This document shows positions 45,048 through 54,190 of a DNA stretch of 64,000 nt, piece after piece. Position 1 is the first letter of the stretch. Each line of letters opens with the position of its first letter. The translations under genes and the position numbers were made by a program. This DNA is from CAXXOK01 sp001604115 (GTDB lineage: Bacteria; Bacillota; Clostridia; Christensenellales; Aristaeellaceae), in contig JAYFOV010000011.1 of NCBI GenBank assembly GCA_034928535.1, positions 1 through 64,000 on the forward strand, written 5' to 3'. The notes under the pieces are model-generated. The model made no database searches. It had not been told where the DNA came from and saw only the letters and a list, made by a program, of their open reading frames with translations.

Positions 45048-45208
45048 TTGTCATGCTCCTTTGGCAGATGGATTCGTGTGCGCAATCCGCGCAGGATGCG
45101 GGCGTTCCACGCCCATGGCCATGGATACCCCAGCGGTATGACATGGCGGCAACGGGAGTTGAATAAAGCATTGGCAGCCTGTAACACAAGCCTGCCGGCT
45201 CTCAAGGG

Positions 45209-46609
45209 CTATGCATTCTCCTGCCGGACACAAGGCAGCATGCCATCGCGATCCAGCCCAAAAAATCTTTCCGGCGGAATCTTGTCCATGAGCATGGCAA
45301 TCTCCGGCGTGACCTCATCCCCCGCGGTCATCCAGGCTACGCCGGGCGGATATAGCCCGACCGTTGCCGCACTGATCCGCCCAGCAGCCAGTGCGGGACG
45401 CACCGGCTCACAGGGCGCAAACGCAGCCTCGTGTAAAGGCATGCGGCGCTGCGGCCAAAGCGCGGGGCGATCCGGCGCCACTGGCGCGAGGGCATGAAAG
45501 GTACCTTTTGGCCGGGATGCATCCCGGCAGCGCGCTGCATAGCGCAATGCGCGCCAAAACCTTCGCAGCACGCGCGCCGTGCGCTGCAGCGGCACAATAC
45601 ACACAATATGCGCCGCATCCGCCATTTCCACATCCACCCGCCGTTTGGCGAGGGTTTCAGCCAGTTGCGCGCCACCTTCCGGCGCGCACAGCACCATGCG
45701 CAGGGCATCGTAGCGCATCCCGTCCGGCGGAGAGGCCTGCCCGTCGGTATAGCCCAGTTGCGCCGCCTTCCGGCGCAGACGCACCAGGCGGCGTGCCAGT
45801 CCATCCAGCGCAGCCTGGCCGCGCCGATCCATCCACACGCGTGCCTCGTCCAGCGATAGCATGGTCAAAAAGGATGGGCTGCTGGTTTGCACCATGCGCA
45901 GCATGGCGCGAAGCCGCCCGGCATCCACACCGGGCGCGGCATGCAGCCATGCGCCCGCCGTGAGCGCCGGCAACGTCTTGTGCGCCGACTGCACCGCCAT
46001 TTCGGCGCCGCAGGCAAGCGCATTGGGGATATCGCCGCGCCAGTTGAAGTATGCCCCGTGCGCTTCGTCACACAGAAGCAGTTTGCCGCGCGCGTGCACC
46101 ACGCTGGCAATGGCGGGCAGGTCGCTCAGGAGTCCGTAATAATCCACATAAAGGGCAAAGGCGCACGCTGCGCCGGGATGCGCGTCCAAAGCCGCAGCAT
46201 AGGCAGCCGCAGTGGTGAACAACCGCCCTTCCGGGGTAAAGGATGGCTCCGCAAAAACCGGAACCAGCCCGGCCGTGGCACACAGAGACAGTGCGCTCAC
46301 ATGCACGTTGCGCGGCAAAATAACCTCCTGCCCGCGCTTGGCTGCATACAGTAGCATGGCGTGCACGCCTGCCGTGGAGCCGCCGCTGAGCAACAGGGTC
46401 GCCGCCGCGCCGGCTCGGTTTGCCATGAGCGCTTCCGCTTGGGCAATGGCGCCGGTGGGTTGGTACAGATCATCCGTCTGAGGTATTTCCGTCGTGTCCC
46501 ACCGATAGGCGTGAAAAAAACGGCAAGGGGGTTTCCCGCCTGTCGCGGGCATGTGCAGCGACGTGCGCCGCGCCACGCGCCGGAGCATGTGAAGCATCGG
46601 CCGTGGCAA
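45209..46609 (-). CDS. Orn/Lys/Arg decarboxylase family PLP enzyme (YaaO/SpeA-like)
   Basis: A 466-residue fold-type I PLP decarboxylase. Residues LLLSGGSTAGVHAMLL, the Asp/His pair CDEAHGAYF and the Schiff-base lysine in QSAHKTLPAL are visible; the C-terminal half follows family order. The start is probably a TTG at 46609 preceded by an AGAGGGGGG site; an ATG eight codons upstream is possible. The gene stands upstream of tmk as in B. subtilis (yaaO-tmk). Substrate (lysine, arginine or ornithine) not determinable. Confidence 0.87.
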   Translation of the reverse strand: MPRPMLHMLRRVARRTSLHMPATGGKPPCRFFHAYRWDTTEIPQTDDLYQPTGAIAQAEALMANRAGAAATLLLSGGSTAGVHAMLLYAAKRGQEVILPRNVHVSALSLCATAGLVPVFAEPSFTPEGRLFTTAAAYAAALDAHPGAACAFALYVDYYGLLSDLPAIASVVHARGKLLLCDEAHGAYFNWRGDIPNALACGAEMAVQSAHKTLPALTAGAWLHAAPGVDAGRLRAMLRMVQTSSPSFLTMLSLDEARVWMDRRGQAALDGLARRLVRLRRKAAQLGYTDGQASPPDGMRYDALRMVLCAPEGGAQLAETLAKRRVDVEMADAAHIVCIVPLQRTARVLRRFWRALRYAARCRDASRPKGTFHALAPVAPDRPALWPQRRMPLHEAAFAPCEPVRPALAAGRISAATVGLYPPGVAWMTAGDEVTPEIAMLMDKIPPERFFGLDRDGMLPCVRQENA

Positions 46610-46643
46610 GTGCAGCCCCCCTCTGTGTCCCATATGATATCAT

Positions 46644-46672
46644 AGCATAGCAAAAAAAAAGGCGGCTTGCAA
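46644..46672 (-). promoter_or_regulatory. Possible promoter of the decarboxylase / HAD-Tmk / mnmA genes
   Basis: Minus strand: TTGCAA (46667-46672), 17-base spacer, TATGCT (46644-46649). TTGCAA sits inside the palindrome GGCTTGCAAGCC (46664-46675). Confidence 0.4.
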
Positions 46673-46743
46673 GCCAAACGGCAAATCCTTGCATGGCTGC
46701 GATACCCCCCATGCTCAGGGTTTGCATTGTTACAGCCATGCAG

Positions 46744-46773
46744 TTGCATGCCCTGCTCCGCATGTGCTACAAT
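46744..46773 (+). promoter_or_regulatory. Promoter of the secreted Ig-like protein pair
   Basis: TTGCAT (46744-46749), 18-base spacer, TACAAT (46768-46773), about 60 bases before the GTG start of the first gene. Confidence 0.5.
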
Positions 46774-46836
46774 ATAAGGTAGGTTATACGTTTTGACCCG
46801 TGTTGGATGGGGCGTAGCCATGAAAGGAGCATTGCC

Positions 46837-48351
46837 GTGAACGTACGCCGCTGGATCACCCTCGCGCTTGTGGTGCTTGGCATGGCTGCGGTTGGTACCG
46901 CTTGCGCATCCGCGCCTGTTGCGCTGGATACGGTTGGCCTCCGGTATACCCCTGCGCAGGGCGAGATCATCGCAACGCGAGACAATGTTCCGGACAACGC
47001 ACTGAGCGCACTGGGCACGGATGCGCAAACCCTCACTGCAGCCATGGTGCGGGATGGGGTTTGGTTTACCAGCATCCAAGCGGATGGCCGGCAATTTTCA
47101 CTGAGGATCGCCGCCAAGCCCGCGGATATCACCGCCAGCGATGCAGCCGCCCTGTCCGCAGCGGAACGGGAAGTGTTTTTGACCCAACTGGCACGCCAGG
47201 GCGGCTATGGCACAGCCGTTTGGGCAACCGGCGGGTATGCATTGTTTTCCGCGCCCGTGGATGCGCATGTCGACAGCCCTCTTTCCTATTCCGGGCTGAC
47301 GTTTGCCACGTTGTACCTCAACCAAGTCTATGCCCTGCATATGGATGTGATCGGCCGTCAGGCTACACAGGCGGACGCCGATCTGCTGGCGGACGCTGCC
47401 ACTCGCCTGTTGCGGCTGGGCGCTGCCACCACAACGGACGCGGGAGGCGCATCGGCCGAGGCGGCGCTCACCCTGCCGGATACGGCTGTTGCCAGCGGCG
47501 TGGCCGAGGTGTCCTATCAGCAGCAGGATCTGATGCTGGAGCTCGACCCCATTGCCGACACCATCGGCGTGACCCAGTTCACGCTCTCCGGGCGCACTGT
47601 GCCCGGCGGCTATCTGCGTTTTGCTCTGGGCGGCAGCACCTCCTCCCGCATCAAAGCGGATGAGAGCGGCGACTTCCGCTTTACCGTGCCCGGTTTAACC
47701 GGTAATGCCGAAAACCCGATCGAAATTATCGCCTTCAAGGGCGACCAAATGACCGTTGCCAGCTTTACTGTGAAAGTTGTGTGGCAGCTGACGCCGCTGG
47801 TCTTGTCCCCCACCAGCCAAGCCGAGGGCAAAACCGTGACGCTCAACGGGCTTACCCTGCCCGGCGCCAGCGTCAAAATCACGGAAGGGCGCGGCACTGG
47901 CCGCATCATCGTTGGGGAAGACGGTTCCTTTCGCGTAACGCTGAACTTGGGCCGCATGGGCGAAAACAGTTTCACGCTTCAGGCGCAGGCGGCAGGCTAC
48001 CATCGTAACGATCACCCACTGCGCATCACCCGCCTGTTGAGCCAAGCCGAAGCGCTGGAAACGCTCCAGAAAAAGGCAAAAGCCGTTGATTACGCGCGCC
48101 TGACCGCTGATCCAAGCACGTTTGCGGAGCGTGTGGTGCAACTGCGCGGCTCGGTTGGCACATTGTTTTATGAGCAGGGCAAGGCCGGATATGTGCTCAA
48201 CACTGAGCAGGGCGATGCCTATGCCGTGCTTTGCGGCGATCTCCTGGGTGTGGCCGAGGGAGCACCCACATCGCTAATCGGTACGCTCACAGGAGAAATG
48301 CACGCCGCCAGCGGGTGTCCCGCGCTTACCCTCGCGGCGTATGTACCATGA
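46837..48351 (+). CDS. Secreted Ig-like-domain protein, first of a paralogous pair
   Basis: A 504-residue exported protein. Signal peptide at residues 1-27 (RRWITLALVVLGMAAVGTACASA). After an unassigned N-terminal part come two or three beta-sandwich Ig-like units, each with T(V/L)xGxxxPGxxV/I(K)xx...DGSFRVTLNLG or similar (about residues 235-385). The C-terminal 110 residues, after ITRLLSQAEAL, look like a small OB-like domain. The same order (Ig units, ITRxxSQA hinge, OB-like end) is found in the next gene, so the two are paralogues. GTG start at 46837, seven bases from AAAGGAG. Function unknown; likely extracellular or wall-associated. Confidence 0.8.
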   Translation: MNVRRWITLALVVLGMAAVGTACASAPVALDTVGLRYTPAQGEIIATRDNVPDNALSALGTDAQTLTAAMVRDGVWFTSIQADGRQFSLRIAAKPADITASDAAALSAAEREVFLTQLARQGGYGTAVWATGGYALFSAPVDAHVDSPLSYSGLTFATLYLNQVYALHMDVIGRQATQADADLLADAATRLLRLGAATTTDAGGASAEAALTLPDTAVASGVAEVSYQQQDLMLELDPIADTIGVTQFTLSGRTVPGGYLRFALGGSTSSRIKADESGDFRFTVPGLTGNAENPIEIIAFKGDQMTVASFTVKVVWQLTPLVLSPTSQAEGKTVTLNGLTLPGASVKITEGRGTGRIIVGEDGSFRVTLNLGRMGENSFTLQAQAAGYHRNDHPLRITRLLSQAEALETLQKKAKAVDYARLTADPSTFAERVVQLRGSVGTLFYEQGKAGYVLNTEQGDAYAVLCGDLLGVAEGAPTSLIGTLTGEMHAASGCPALTLAAYVP

Positions 48352-48377
48352 TGGAGACGCTCAAAGGAAGGTGTACT

Positions 48378-49916
48378 ATGCGCAAATGGATACTGGGCGC
48401 AGTGCTGCTGCTCGCCCTTACGCTGGCGGCGCTGCCCGCGGCTGCGGAAACTCGGGTGATCGATAGCCTGTTTGCGTCGGTGGATATTCCGGATACCTAC
48501 CTGATCCTCACGCCGGACAATGCTGCCAGCAACGCCGAGTGGTTGCAGGCGCAAGGCACCACCAGCGAGGAAGCCGCCAATGATATGATCGCCCGCAATG
48601 TCCTTTTTCAGTGCTGGACGCCGGAGGGCGATGCGTGCTTTGAGCTGACCGCCAAACAGGATGAAAAGGCGCTGAACGTGTTTGACGTAAACGAGCAAAG
48701 CACCTCTGTGCGCGCACAGTATCGGCTGGGGCACTATCCAGACAATCTTTATGCCGATCAGGGCTACGAGTTTTCCAGCGCCGATTGGAAAAACACTCCC
48801 AACGGGCGTTTCCTGATCCTTCGCTACATCCACCGTGTGAATGGGGAAATCGACTTCCGCGGTTTCATGCGCCGCACCATCCGCAATGGCTATGAAATCA
48901 CCTTTGACATGCGTGTCTATGGCCGTGCGCTCACCAACAAGGACAATACCGCGCTCAACAAGATTTGGGAGTCCTTCCAGTTCATCGAAGTTCTCCCTCT
49001 GCCGCCTGCGGCAAGCGCCAAAGTCAACATTACCGAAGCGCCGCCGGCCGAAACCAATAATCCCAAATTTACCTTGGAGGGCACCGCTACCGAGGGCGTC
49101 AAGTTTACGGCAGTGGTCATGGGGCTCAGCTATCCCACGCCCATGCTCACCGAGGCAGAGGTTGGCAAAAACGGCAAGTTCAAAATCCCAATCACTTTGC
49201 CCAAAGAGGGCGTGTTCATGGTAACCGTCACTGCCGAGCTGCAGGGCGAGGATGTGCTGGAGCTGGCCTACCCCGTCACGTACCAGCGCACTTTGCTCAC
49301 CGTGAACATCACCAGCGAGGTGCCCGAGCAGGTTACCAGCGACACGGTGGAGATCATCGGCAATGCCACCCCCGGGGCCAGCATGCAGGTGTTGGTCAAT
49401 GATGAGTCCATCATCAATCGCAAGATCCCTGGCAACGGCCGGTTCAAGATCGAGCTGGATACCAGCAAGGAAGGTACCTACTCGGTGGTGATCGCCTTTA
49501 CCAAGGTCAATCTGGCGGATCGCCGGCTGTCGTATGAAATCACGCGCGCCTGGTCCCAGGCAGATATGGTGCGCCAGCTGGCCAGCGAGTCCATTTCCCC
49601 CGGCTATGGCACGCTGCTGGATAAAATCGACGGTTACGCTGGGCGCTTGATGGGCTACCAATGCTATCTGGTCAGTGTTGCGCAGGCAGGCGATAGCTGG
49701 ATCATGCAAATGGCGCTCACCAAACGTGGCAATGACTACAGCGGCCTGATCCTGGTCACCAGTGAGGAATCGCCCTCCTTTGCCGTTGATACGCAGGTCA
49801 TGATGTATGGCCGCTGTGTGGGCATGTCAGTGTCCGGAGGCGATACCGGGGAGGAAACCACCACAGACACTGCCGCATACCCAACGTTTGAGCTGCTGCT
49901 CATGACTTCCCTGTAG
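48378..49916 (+). CDS. Secreted Ig-like-domain protein, second of a paralogous pair
   Basis: A 512-residue exported protein 26 bases after the first, so in the same operon. Signal peptide about 1-22 (MRKWILGAVLLLALTLAALPAAA). N-terminal domain about 25-205, then Ig-like repeats (FTLEGTATEGVKFTAVV...; VEIIGNATPGASMQVLVND near 365-385), and a C-terminal domain after ITRAWSQA. The N-terminal domain differs from that of the first protein while the rear half matches in layout. No catalytic motif is visible. AAAGGAAGG precedes the ATG. Confidence 0.8.
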   Translation: MRKWILGAVLLLALTLAALPAAAETRVIDSLFASVDIPDTYLILTPDNAASNAEWLQAQGTTSEEAANDMIARNVLFQCWTPEGDACFELTAKQDEKALNVFDVNEQSTSVRAQYRLGHYPDNLYADQGYEFSSADWKNTPNGRFLILRYIHRVNGEIDFRGFMRRTIRNGYEITFDMRVYGRALTNKDNTALNKIWESFQFIEVLPLPPAASAKVNITEAPPAETNNPKFTLEGTATEGVKFTAVVMGLSYPTPMLTEAEVGKNGKFKIPITLPKEGVFMVTVTAELQGEDVLELAYPVTYQRTLLTVNITSEVPEQVTSDTVEIIGNATPGASMQVLVNDESIINRKIPGNGRFKIELDTSKEGTYSVVIAFTKVNLADRRLSYEITRAWSQADMVRQLASESISPGYGTLLDKIDGYAGRLMGYQCYLVSVAQAGDSWIMQMALTKRGNDYSGLILVTSEESPSFAVDTQVMMYGRCVGMSVSGGDTGEETTTDTAAYPTFELLLMTSL

Positions 49917-49937
49917 TGGAGCATACCCTGCTCAGTC

Positions 49938-49982
49938 GCGGCACGCCTCCGGCCATACGGGGCGTGCCGCTTGCCGTTTTTC
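49938..49982 (+). terminator. Terminator of the Ig-like operon
   Basis: GCGGCACGCC / GGCGTGCCGC stem, then TTGCCGTTTTT. The tail overlaps the minus-35 box of the next promoter. Confidence 0.85.
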
Positions 49983-49999
49983 GCCCAACTGTGTATACT
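49971..49999 (+). promoter_or_regulatory. Promoter of the radical SAM gene
   Basis: TTGCCG (49971-49976), 17-base spacer, TATACT (49994-49999), about 30 bases before the ATG; it shares bases with the preceding terminator. Confidence 0.6.
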
Positions 50000-50027
50000 G
50001 ACTTTATCAACCCAAGGAAGGTGTAAC

Positions 50028-52130
50028 ATGCCATTTTTACCCATCACGCGTGCGGAATGCACGCGCCTCGGCTGGGACGCGCCGGATTTTGTGTTTGTCG
50101 TCGGGGAAGCCTATGTGGATCACCCCTCGTTTGGGCAAGCGATCATCAGCCGCGTGCTGGAAGCCGCAGGCTACCGCATTGCCATGCTGTGCCTTCCGGA
50201 GTACCATGACGATGCCGATTTCAAGCGTTTCAGGCGCCCCAAGCTTGGTTTCCTGGTCACGGCGGGTGTGATCGACAGCATGGTGAACCATTACACGGTA
50301 GCCAAGAAACGGCGCGGTACGGATGTTTATGCGCCAGGCGGGCAAGCCGGGCTGCGGCCGGATCGCGCAACGACTGTATATTGCAACCGCATCCACCAAG
50401 CCTATCCCGGGCTGCCTGTGATCATTGGAGGCGTGGAGGTTTCGTTGCGGCGCTTTTCGCATTACGACTACTGGGACGATAAGGTGCGCCGGAGCATCCT
50501 GACCGATACCGCCGCTACCCTCCTGATTTACGGCATGGGTGAAAATGCTATTTTGGCTGCGGCGGATTTTGTACGCCGCGGTATGCCGGAGGCTGAATTG
50601 CCCACGCTGCGCGGTTGCTGCTATATGGCCAAGGAACCGCCCGCCGATGCCGTGCTGCTGCCCGGCCACAGCGAGGTGTCCGGCAACAAGCAAGCCTATG
50701 CCCGCGCATTCCTGGCAGAGTATGATGAGCAGGATGCCGTTCGCGGCCAGCGTCTGTGCCAGCAGCAGGATACGCTGCGTTATGTTGTGCAAAACGAACC
50801 TTGCCTCCCGCTGACGCAGGCACAGCTGGATCAGGTCTATGCGCTACCGTACATGCGCACATCCCACCCGGTGTACCAGGCACTGGGCGGCGTGCCCGCC
50901 CTGGCGGAGGTGCGCTTTTCCATATCGGCCGTACGCGGATGCTACGGTGCGTGCAATTTCTGCGCGATCACCTTTCACCAAGGGCGCGTGGTCACGGCCC
51001 GCAGCGAGGATTCCATTGTGGAGGAAGCGCGGCAGCTGACTGAGATGCCCGACTTTAAGGGCTACATTCACGACATTGGCGGCCCTACCGCCAATTTTCG
51101 GGAACCCGCATGTGATCGGCAGCTATCCAAAGGCTGCTGCCAGAACAAGCAGTGCATTTACCCCAAGCCCTGCAAAAATCTGCGGGTCAGCCATGAGGAT
51201 CTGGTACGCATCCTGCGCCGGGTGCGCGCACTACCCCGCGTCAAAAAGGTGTTCATCCGCTCCGGCGTGCGCTTTGATTATGTGATGGCCGATCCCGACC
51301 CCACATTCCTGCGTGAATTGTGCGAACATCATGTGAGCGGCCAGCTCAAGGTGGCGCCGGAACACATCAGCCCTGCTGTGCTGGACAAAATGGGCAAACC
51401 TCGCCGTGAGGTATATGAGGCATTTGTACAGCGCTATGAGGAGATCAACCAGCGGCTGGGGCTCAAACAGTATCTCGTGCCGTACCTGATGAGCAGCCAT
51501 CCCGGCAGCACCCTGAAGGACGCTGTTGCCTTGGCCGAGTATCTTCGGGACAGCGGCCATCAGCCTGAGCAGGTACAGGATTTTTACCCCACGCCCGGGA
51601 CTTTAAGCACTTGTATGTATTACACAGGGCTTGACCCACGCACCATGGAGCCTGTTTATGTGCCCAAAACAGCGCATGAGAAAGCCATGCAGCGTGCCCT
51701 GATGCAGTGGAAAAATCCGCAAAACCATGCGCTGATCCGCGAAGCGCTCCGCTTGTGTGGCAGAGAAGATTTGATTGGCTTTGGCCGAAACGCATTGGTG
51801 CCGCCACGTGACCTTGCAGGTAGCCGTTATGCCACTGCCCCTCGCGGGCGCGCCAGCGCTCCCTATGCCGGGCATGCGAGCCGGCAGGGAGCCCCCGCGC
51901 ATCGCCGCCCCGGCGGTGCAGCAACAGACGGGTGGGAAGCCTCCGGTACGGCGCACCCCACTGCCAAAGGTGCAGGCTGGGGCAGCGGCTCAACTGGCAC
52001 GCCTGGCAGCCGAAACGGGCGGGACCCAGCACCGCGAAATGGCGCAGCCCTGCAGCGGCAAGCCCGCACGGGAGCGGATGCAGCTGGTTTCAAACGAAGC
52101 AAACCCGGTGGCGGAAAACGCAGACCTTAA
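50028..52130 (+). CDS. YgiQ-family radical SAM protein
   Basis: A 700-residue radical SAM enzyme of the YgiQ family (function unknown). An N-terminal YgiQ_N domain (AYVDHPSFGQAIISRVLE) is followed by the radical SAM core with CYGACNFCAI (three Cys for the 4Fe-4S cluster, near residue 305-312). A second cluster of cysteines (CDRQ...KGCCQNKQCIYPKPC) comes after. The last 110 residues are a low-complexity basic tail rich in Gly, Arg, Ala and Pro. ATG follows AAGGAAGG. Confidence 0.9.
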   Translation: MPFLPITRAECTRLGWDAPDFVFVVGEAYVDHPSFGQAIISRVLEAAGYRIAMLCLPEYHDDADFKRFRRPKLGFLVTAGVIDSMVNHYTVAKKRRGTDVYAPGGQAGLRPDRATTVYCNRIHQAYPGLPVIIGGVEVSLRRFSHYDYWDDKVRRSILTDTAATLLIYGMGENAILAAADFVRRGMPEAELPTLRGCCYMAKEPPADAVLLPGHSEVSGNKQAYARAFLAEYDEQDAVRGQRLCQQQDTLRYVVQNEPCLPLTQAQLDQVYALPYMRTSHPVYQALGGVPALAEVRFSISAVRGCYGACNFCAITFHQGRVVTARSEDSIVEEARQLTEMPDFKGYIHDIGGPTANFREPACDRQLSKGCCQNKQCIYPKPCKNLRVSHEDLVRILRRVRALPRVKKVFIRSGVRFDYVMADPDPTFLRELCEHHVSGQLKVAPEHISPAVLDKMGKPRREVYEAFVQRYEEINQRLGLKQYLVPYLMSSHPGSTLKDAVALAEYLRDSGHQPEQVQDFYPTPGTLSTCMYYTGLDPRTMEPVYVPKTAHEKAMQRALMQWKNPQNHALIREALRLCGREDLIGFGRNALVPPRDLAGSRYATAPRGRASAPYAGHASRQGAPAHRRPGGAATDGWEASGTAHPTAKGAGWGSGSTGTPGSRNGRDPAPRNGAALQRQARTGADAAGFKRSKPGGGKRRP

Positions 52131-52209
52131 CCCACAACCACCGATGCGCAGCGCTTTGTTTTACCACTGACCGCGCGCGGTACCCCCACGTTATGCCACA
52201 TGAACTGCT

Positions 52210-52260
52210 CACAGCAGCCCTGCACCCGCTCCGGGTGCACAGGGCTGCTGTGGTTTTTCT
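52210..52260 (+). terminator. Terminator of the YgiQ-family gene
   Basis: Long stem with a CACAGCAGCCCTG / CAGGGCTGCTGTG base and a CACCCG/CGGGTG tip, followed by GTTTTTCTTT. The remaining 250 bases up to 52452 hold nothing I recognise. Confidence 0.88.
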
Positions 52261-52451
52261 TTCCGAATCAGCAAGCTATTCCGTGCCGAAGGTGCAGCAA
52301 ACTTTTTCGGCCAATGGGTTTGGGGCAGCCGTGGTTGGGGGATGGCATGCAAAACAGCGCCCGCGCTTGCCCATGCAGCAAGAACCACACGCATGCTCAG
52401 TTGGCACGGTGCGCCCCATGCGCTGCTAGCATGGGGGTCCCTGTCTAAAGA

Positions 52452-52483
52452 ATAACAAAAGCACACACCCGCGCAGTGTGTGC
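52452..52483 (-). terminator. Terminator of the small secreted protein gene
   Basis: Minus strand: GCACACAC / GTGTGTGC stem followed by TTTTGTTATT. Confidence 0.75.
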
Positions 52484-52512
52484 TATGCAAATCATATAGT
52501 TTGTGCCCTCCG

Positions 52513-53082
52513 CTATTCCGCGAGATCAGCCGCGTCATAATTGATGCGAGAGGTATATTGCAGCATCACGCTTTCCTCGTACATGCGGTTGAGCGTGAGT
52601 GCGATGCGGACATCCGGTTTTGCCCAGTTGGCGTATACCGTGCCCCACTCCACATACCCCTGCACGGACTGTTCGCCAAAGGGATCGGACTCTGGCTGCC
52701 CCAATGCTTTGGAAAGCCCACCCAGCGCCTTACGGAAGGACTGAATGCTGTTTTTACCCGCATCCAGCTCCAGGGAAATCATGGAAAGACGCTCCGCCCG
52801 CTGACTGTTATTTGTATCGATCTGCACGGTCAGGTACTCGGCAATCAAGTCCGTGCCTGGTACCGGTACGTTGGGGAAGACATACTCCAGCACGCCGTTG
52901 CCGTAATCCTGAAAATCCGGTTTGATATCCGCGAGGGTTTCATCCGCTGCAAACGCGGCCTGAGCCTCTTTTTGATCCATGCCCAAAGCCAGTCCGTAGG
53001 GCAATGGCGTCGCTTCACCCAGCACCGTCATGGGCACCAGCAGCAATAGCACAAGCAGCAGCGCCTGTAAGGTTCGCTTCAT
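52513..53082 (-). CDS. Secreted protein of unknown function
   Basis: A 189-residue protein with a signal peptide (KRTLQALLLVLLLLVPMTVLG, cleavage near 22). The mature part starts GLALGMDQKEAQAAF and has a central EYVFPNVPVPG stretch; no catalytic motif and no family I recognise. GGAGG before the ATG. Its own promoter carries a strong inverted repeat over the minus-10 box. Confidence 0.75.
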   Translation of the reverse strand: MKRTLQALLLVLLLLVPMTVLGEATPLPYGLALGMDQKEAQAAFAADETLADIKPDFQDYGNGVLEYVFPNVPVPGTDLIAEYLTVQIDTNNSQRAERLSMISLELDAGKNSIQSFRKALGGLSKALGQPESDPFGEQSVQGYVEWGTVYANWAKPDVRIALTLNRMYEESVMLQYTSRINYDAADLAE

Positions 53083-53217
53083 GTTCCAAAACCTCCTCTG
53101 GATTCTCATTGTGATGGATGCAACCGGCCTGTACGCACCCCATCCATATGGGCCCGGCTCGCTTGGCGGGTTGGCAATCCGCTCCCTGCCAAGGATGCCA
53201 TACAGCCATCTGTTGCC

Positions 53218-53246
53218 ATCATACGGCAGCAGATGGCTAAAGTCAA
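53218..53246 (-). promoter_or_regulatory. Promoter with dyad operator for the secreted protein at 52513
   Basis: Minus strand: TTGACT (53241-53246), 17-base spacer, TATGAT (53218-53223). A 14-bp inverted repeat, one mismatch (arms 53204-53217 and 53225-53238), is centred on the minus-10 box. Confidence 0.65.
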
Positions 53247-53360
53247 TCTATTGGATGTCATATAATTGTAACATTTGTGTGTTACCATGCAATTATGGAT
53301 TCTACATCACGAAGTAACTTATGCACAATTACATCATCTGACCAGAGGGAGGTTGCACAC

Positions 53361-54098
53361 GTGAAAAAAGGTTTTGCGGCGATCCTTGCTATCCTGTTGC
53401 TCCTGAGCCTTTCCGCCATGGCGGAGAGCCCATCCGCACCCTTGACCCTGACCTTTGTGGAAAATCCCACGACCGGTTACACCTGGCAAGTGAGCACGAG
53501 TGATGAAGCGGTGCTGTCCATTCAGGATCAGGGGTATGCCGCCGACCCCACCCCGGATGGCGCAGTAGGCACAGGGGGCACGCACACCTGGGTTTTGCTT
53601 GGCAAAGCAGCCGGCGATGCCACAGCTACTTTCACCTTTGGGCAGGGATGGGACGGCGGCGAAGTGGATACAACAGTGGTATACACATGCCATATCGCCA
53701 ATGATCTTTCAGTAACCGTTGCCGATGTATCCGGCATTCCGGAGCTATCCATGCCGGACAAGGCAGCGGTCATGCTGCTGGAAAACCCGACCACCGGCTA
53801 TACTTGGACCTATCAGGTAAGCTCCGAGGGCATTCTGGTGCCTGAGAAAGATGTATATCTGCAGCCTTCTGAAACACTGGAAGGCGCCGGTGGTCAGCAC
53901 CTTTGGGTGTGGTCTGGCGCCAAAGCAGGCGAGGTGACCCTTGTCTTTGCCTACGCGCGTTCCTTTGAACCGGATGTGGCGCCGGAAGCAACTGTAACCT
54001 ACAACTTTACCGTTGCTGAAAACGGTCGGGTTTGCCTAAATGAAATCGGCGGTGATTATGCCGCGTACGATCCTTCCCTGGCAACGCTCGGGGATTGA
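53361..54098 (+). CDS. Secreted tandem chagasin-like (inhibitor I42) protein
   Basis: A 245-residue exported protein: signal peptide (KKGFAAILAILLLLSLSAMA) then two copies of the chagasin/ICP fold. Each has the inhibitor signature NPTTGYTW (about residues 39-46 and 143-150) and a GTGG(T/Q)HTW/GAGGQHLW loop (about 78 and 182); the third loop, RPW in chagasin, is only weakly matched. Members inhibit papain-type cysteine peptidases. GTG start with GGGAGG upstream. A short palindrome GTAACA-N6-TGTTAC lies near 53268-53285 next to the TATAAT-like 53261-53266. Confidence 0.85.
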   Translation: MKKGFAAILAILLLLSLSAMAESPSAPLTLTFVENPTTGYTWQVSTSDEAVLSIQDQGYAADPTPDGAVGTGGTHTWVLLGKAAGDATATFTFGQGWDGGEVDTTVVYTCHIANDLSVTVADVSGIPELSMPDKAAVMLLENPTTGYTWTYQVSSEGILVPEKDVYLQPSETLEGAGGQHLWVWSGAKAGEVTLVFAYARSFEPDVAPEATVTYNFTVAENGRVCLNEIGGDYAAYDPSLATLGD

Positions 54099-54115
54099 TT
54101 TGCATTTCCCTTCGC

Positions 54116-54150
54116 AATGCGCCGTACTCTGATGCAGGGTACGGCGCATT
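54116..54150. repeat. 12-bp inverted repeat between convergent genes
   Basis: AATGCGCCGTAC (54116-54127) and GTACGGCGCATT (54139-54150); no clear T run. Possibly a weak bidirectional terminator between the I42 and AraM-like genes. Confidence 0.5.
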
Positions 54151-54190
54151 GCACATTGCCCGCGATGAGCTATCGCATCGGGCAGCGAGA

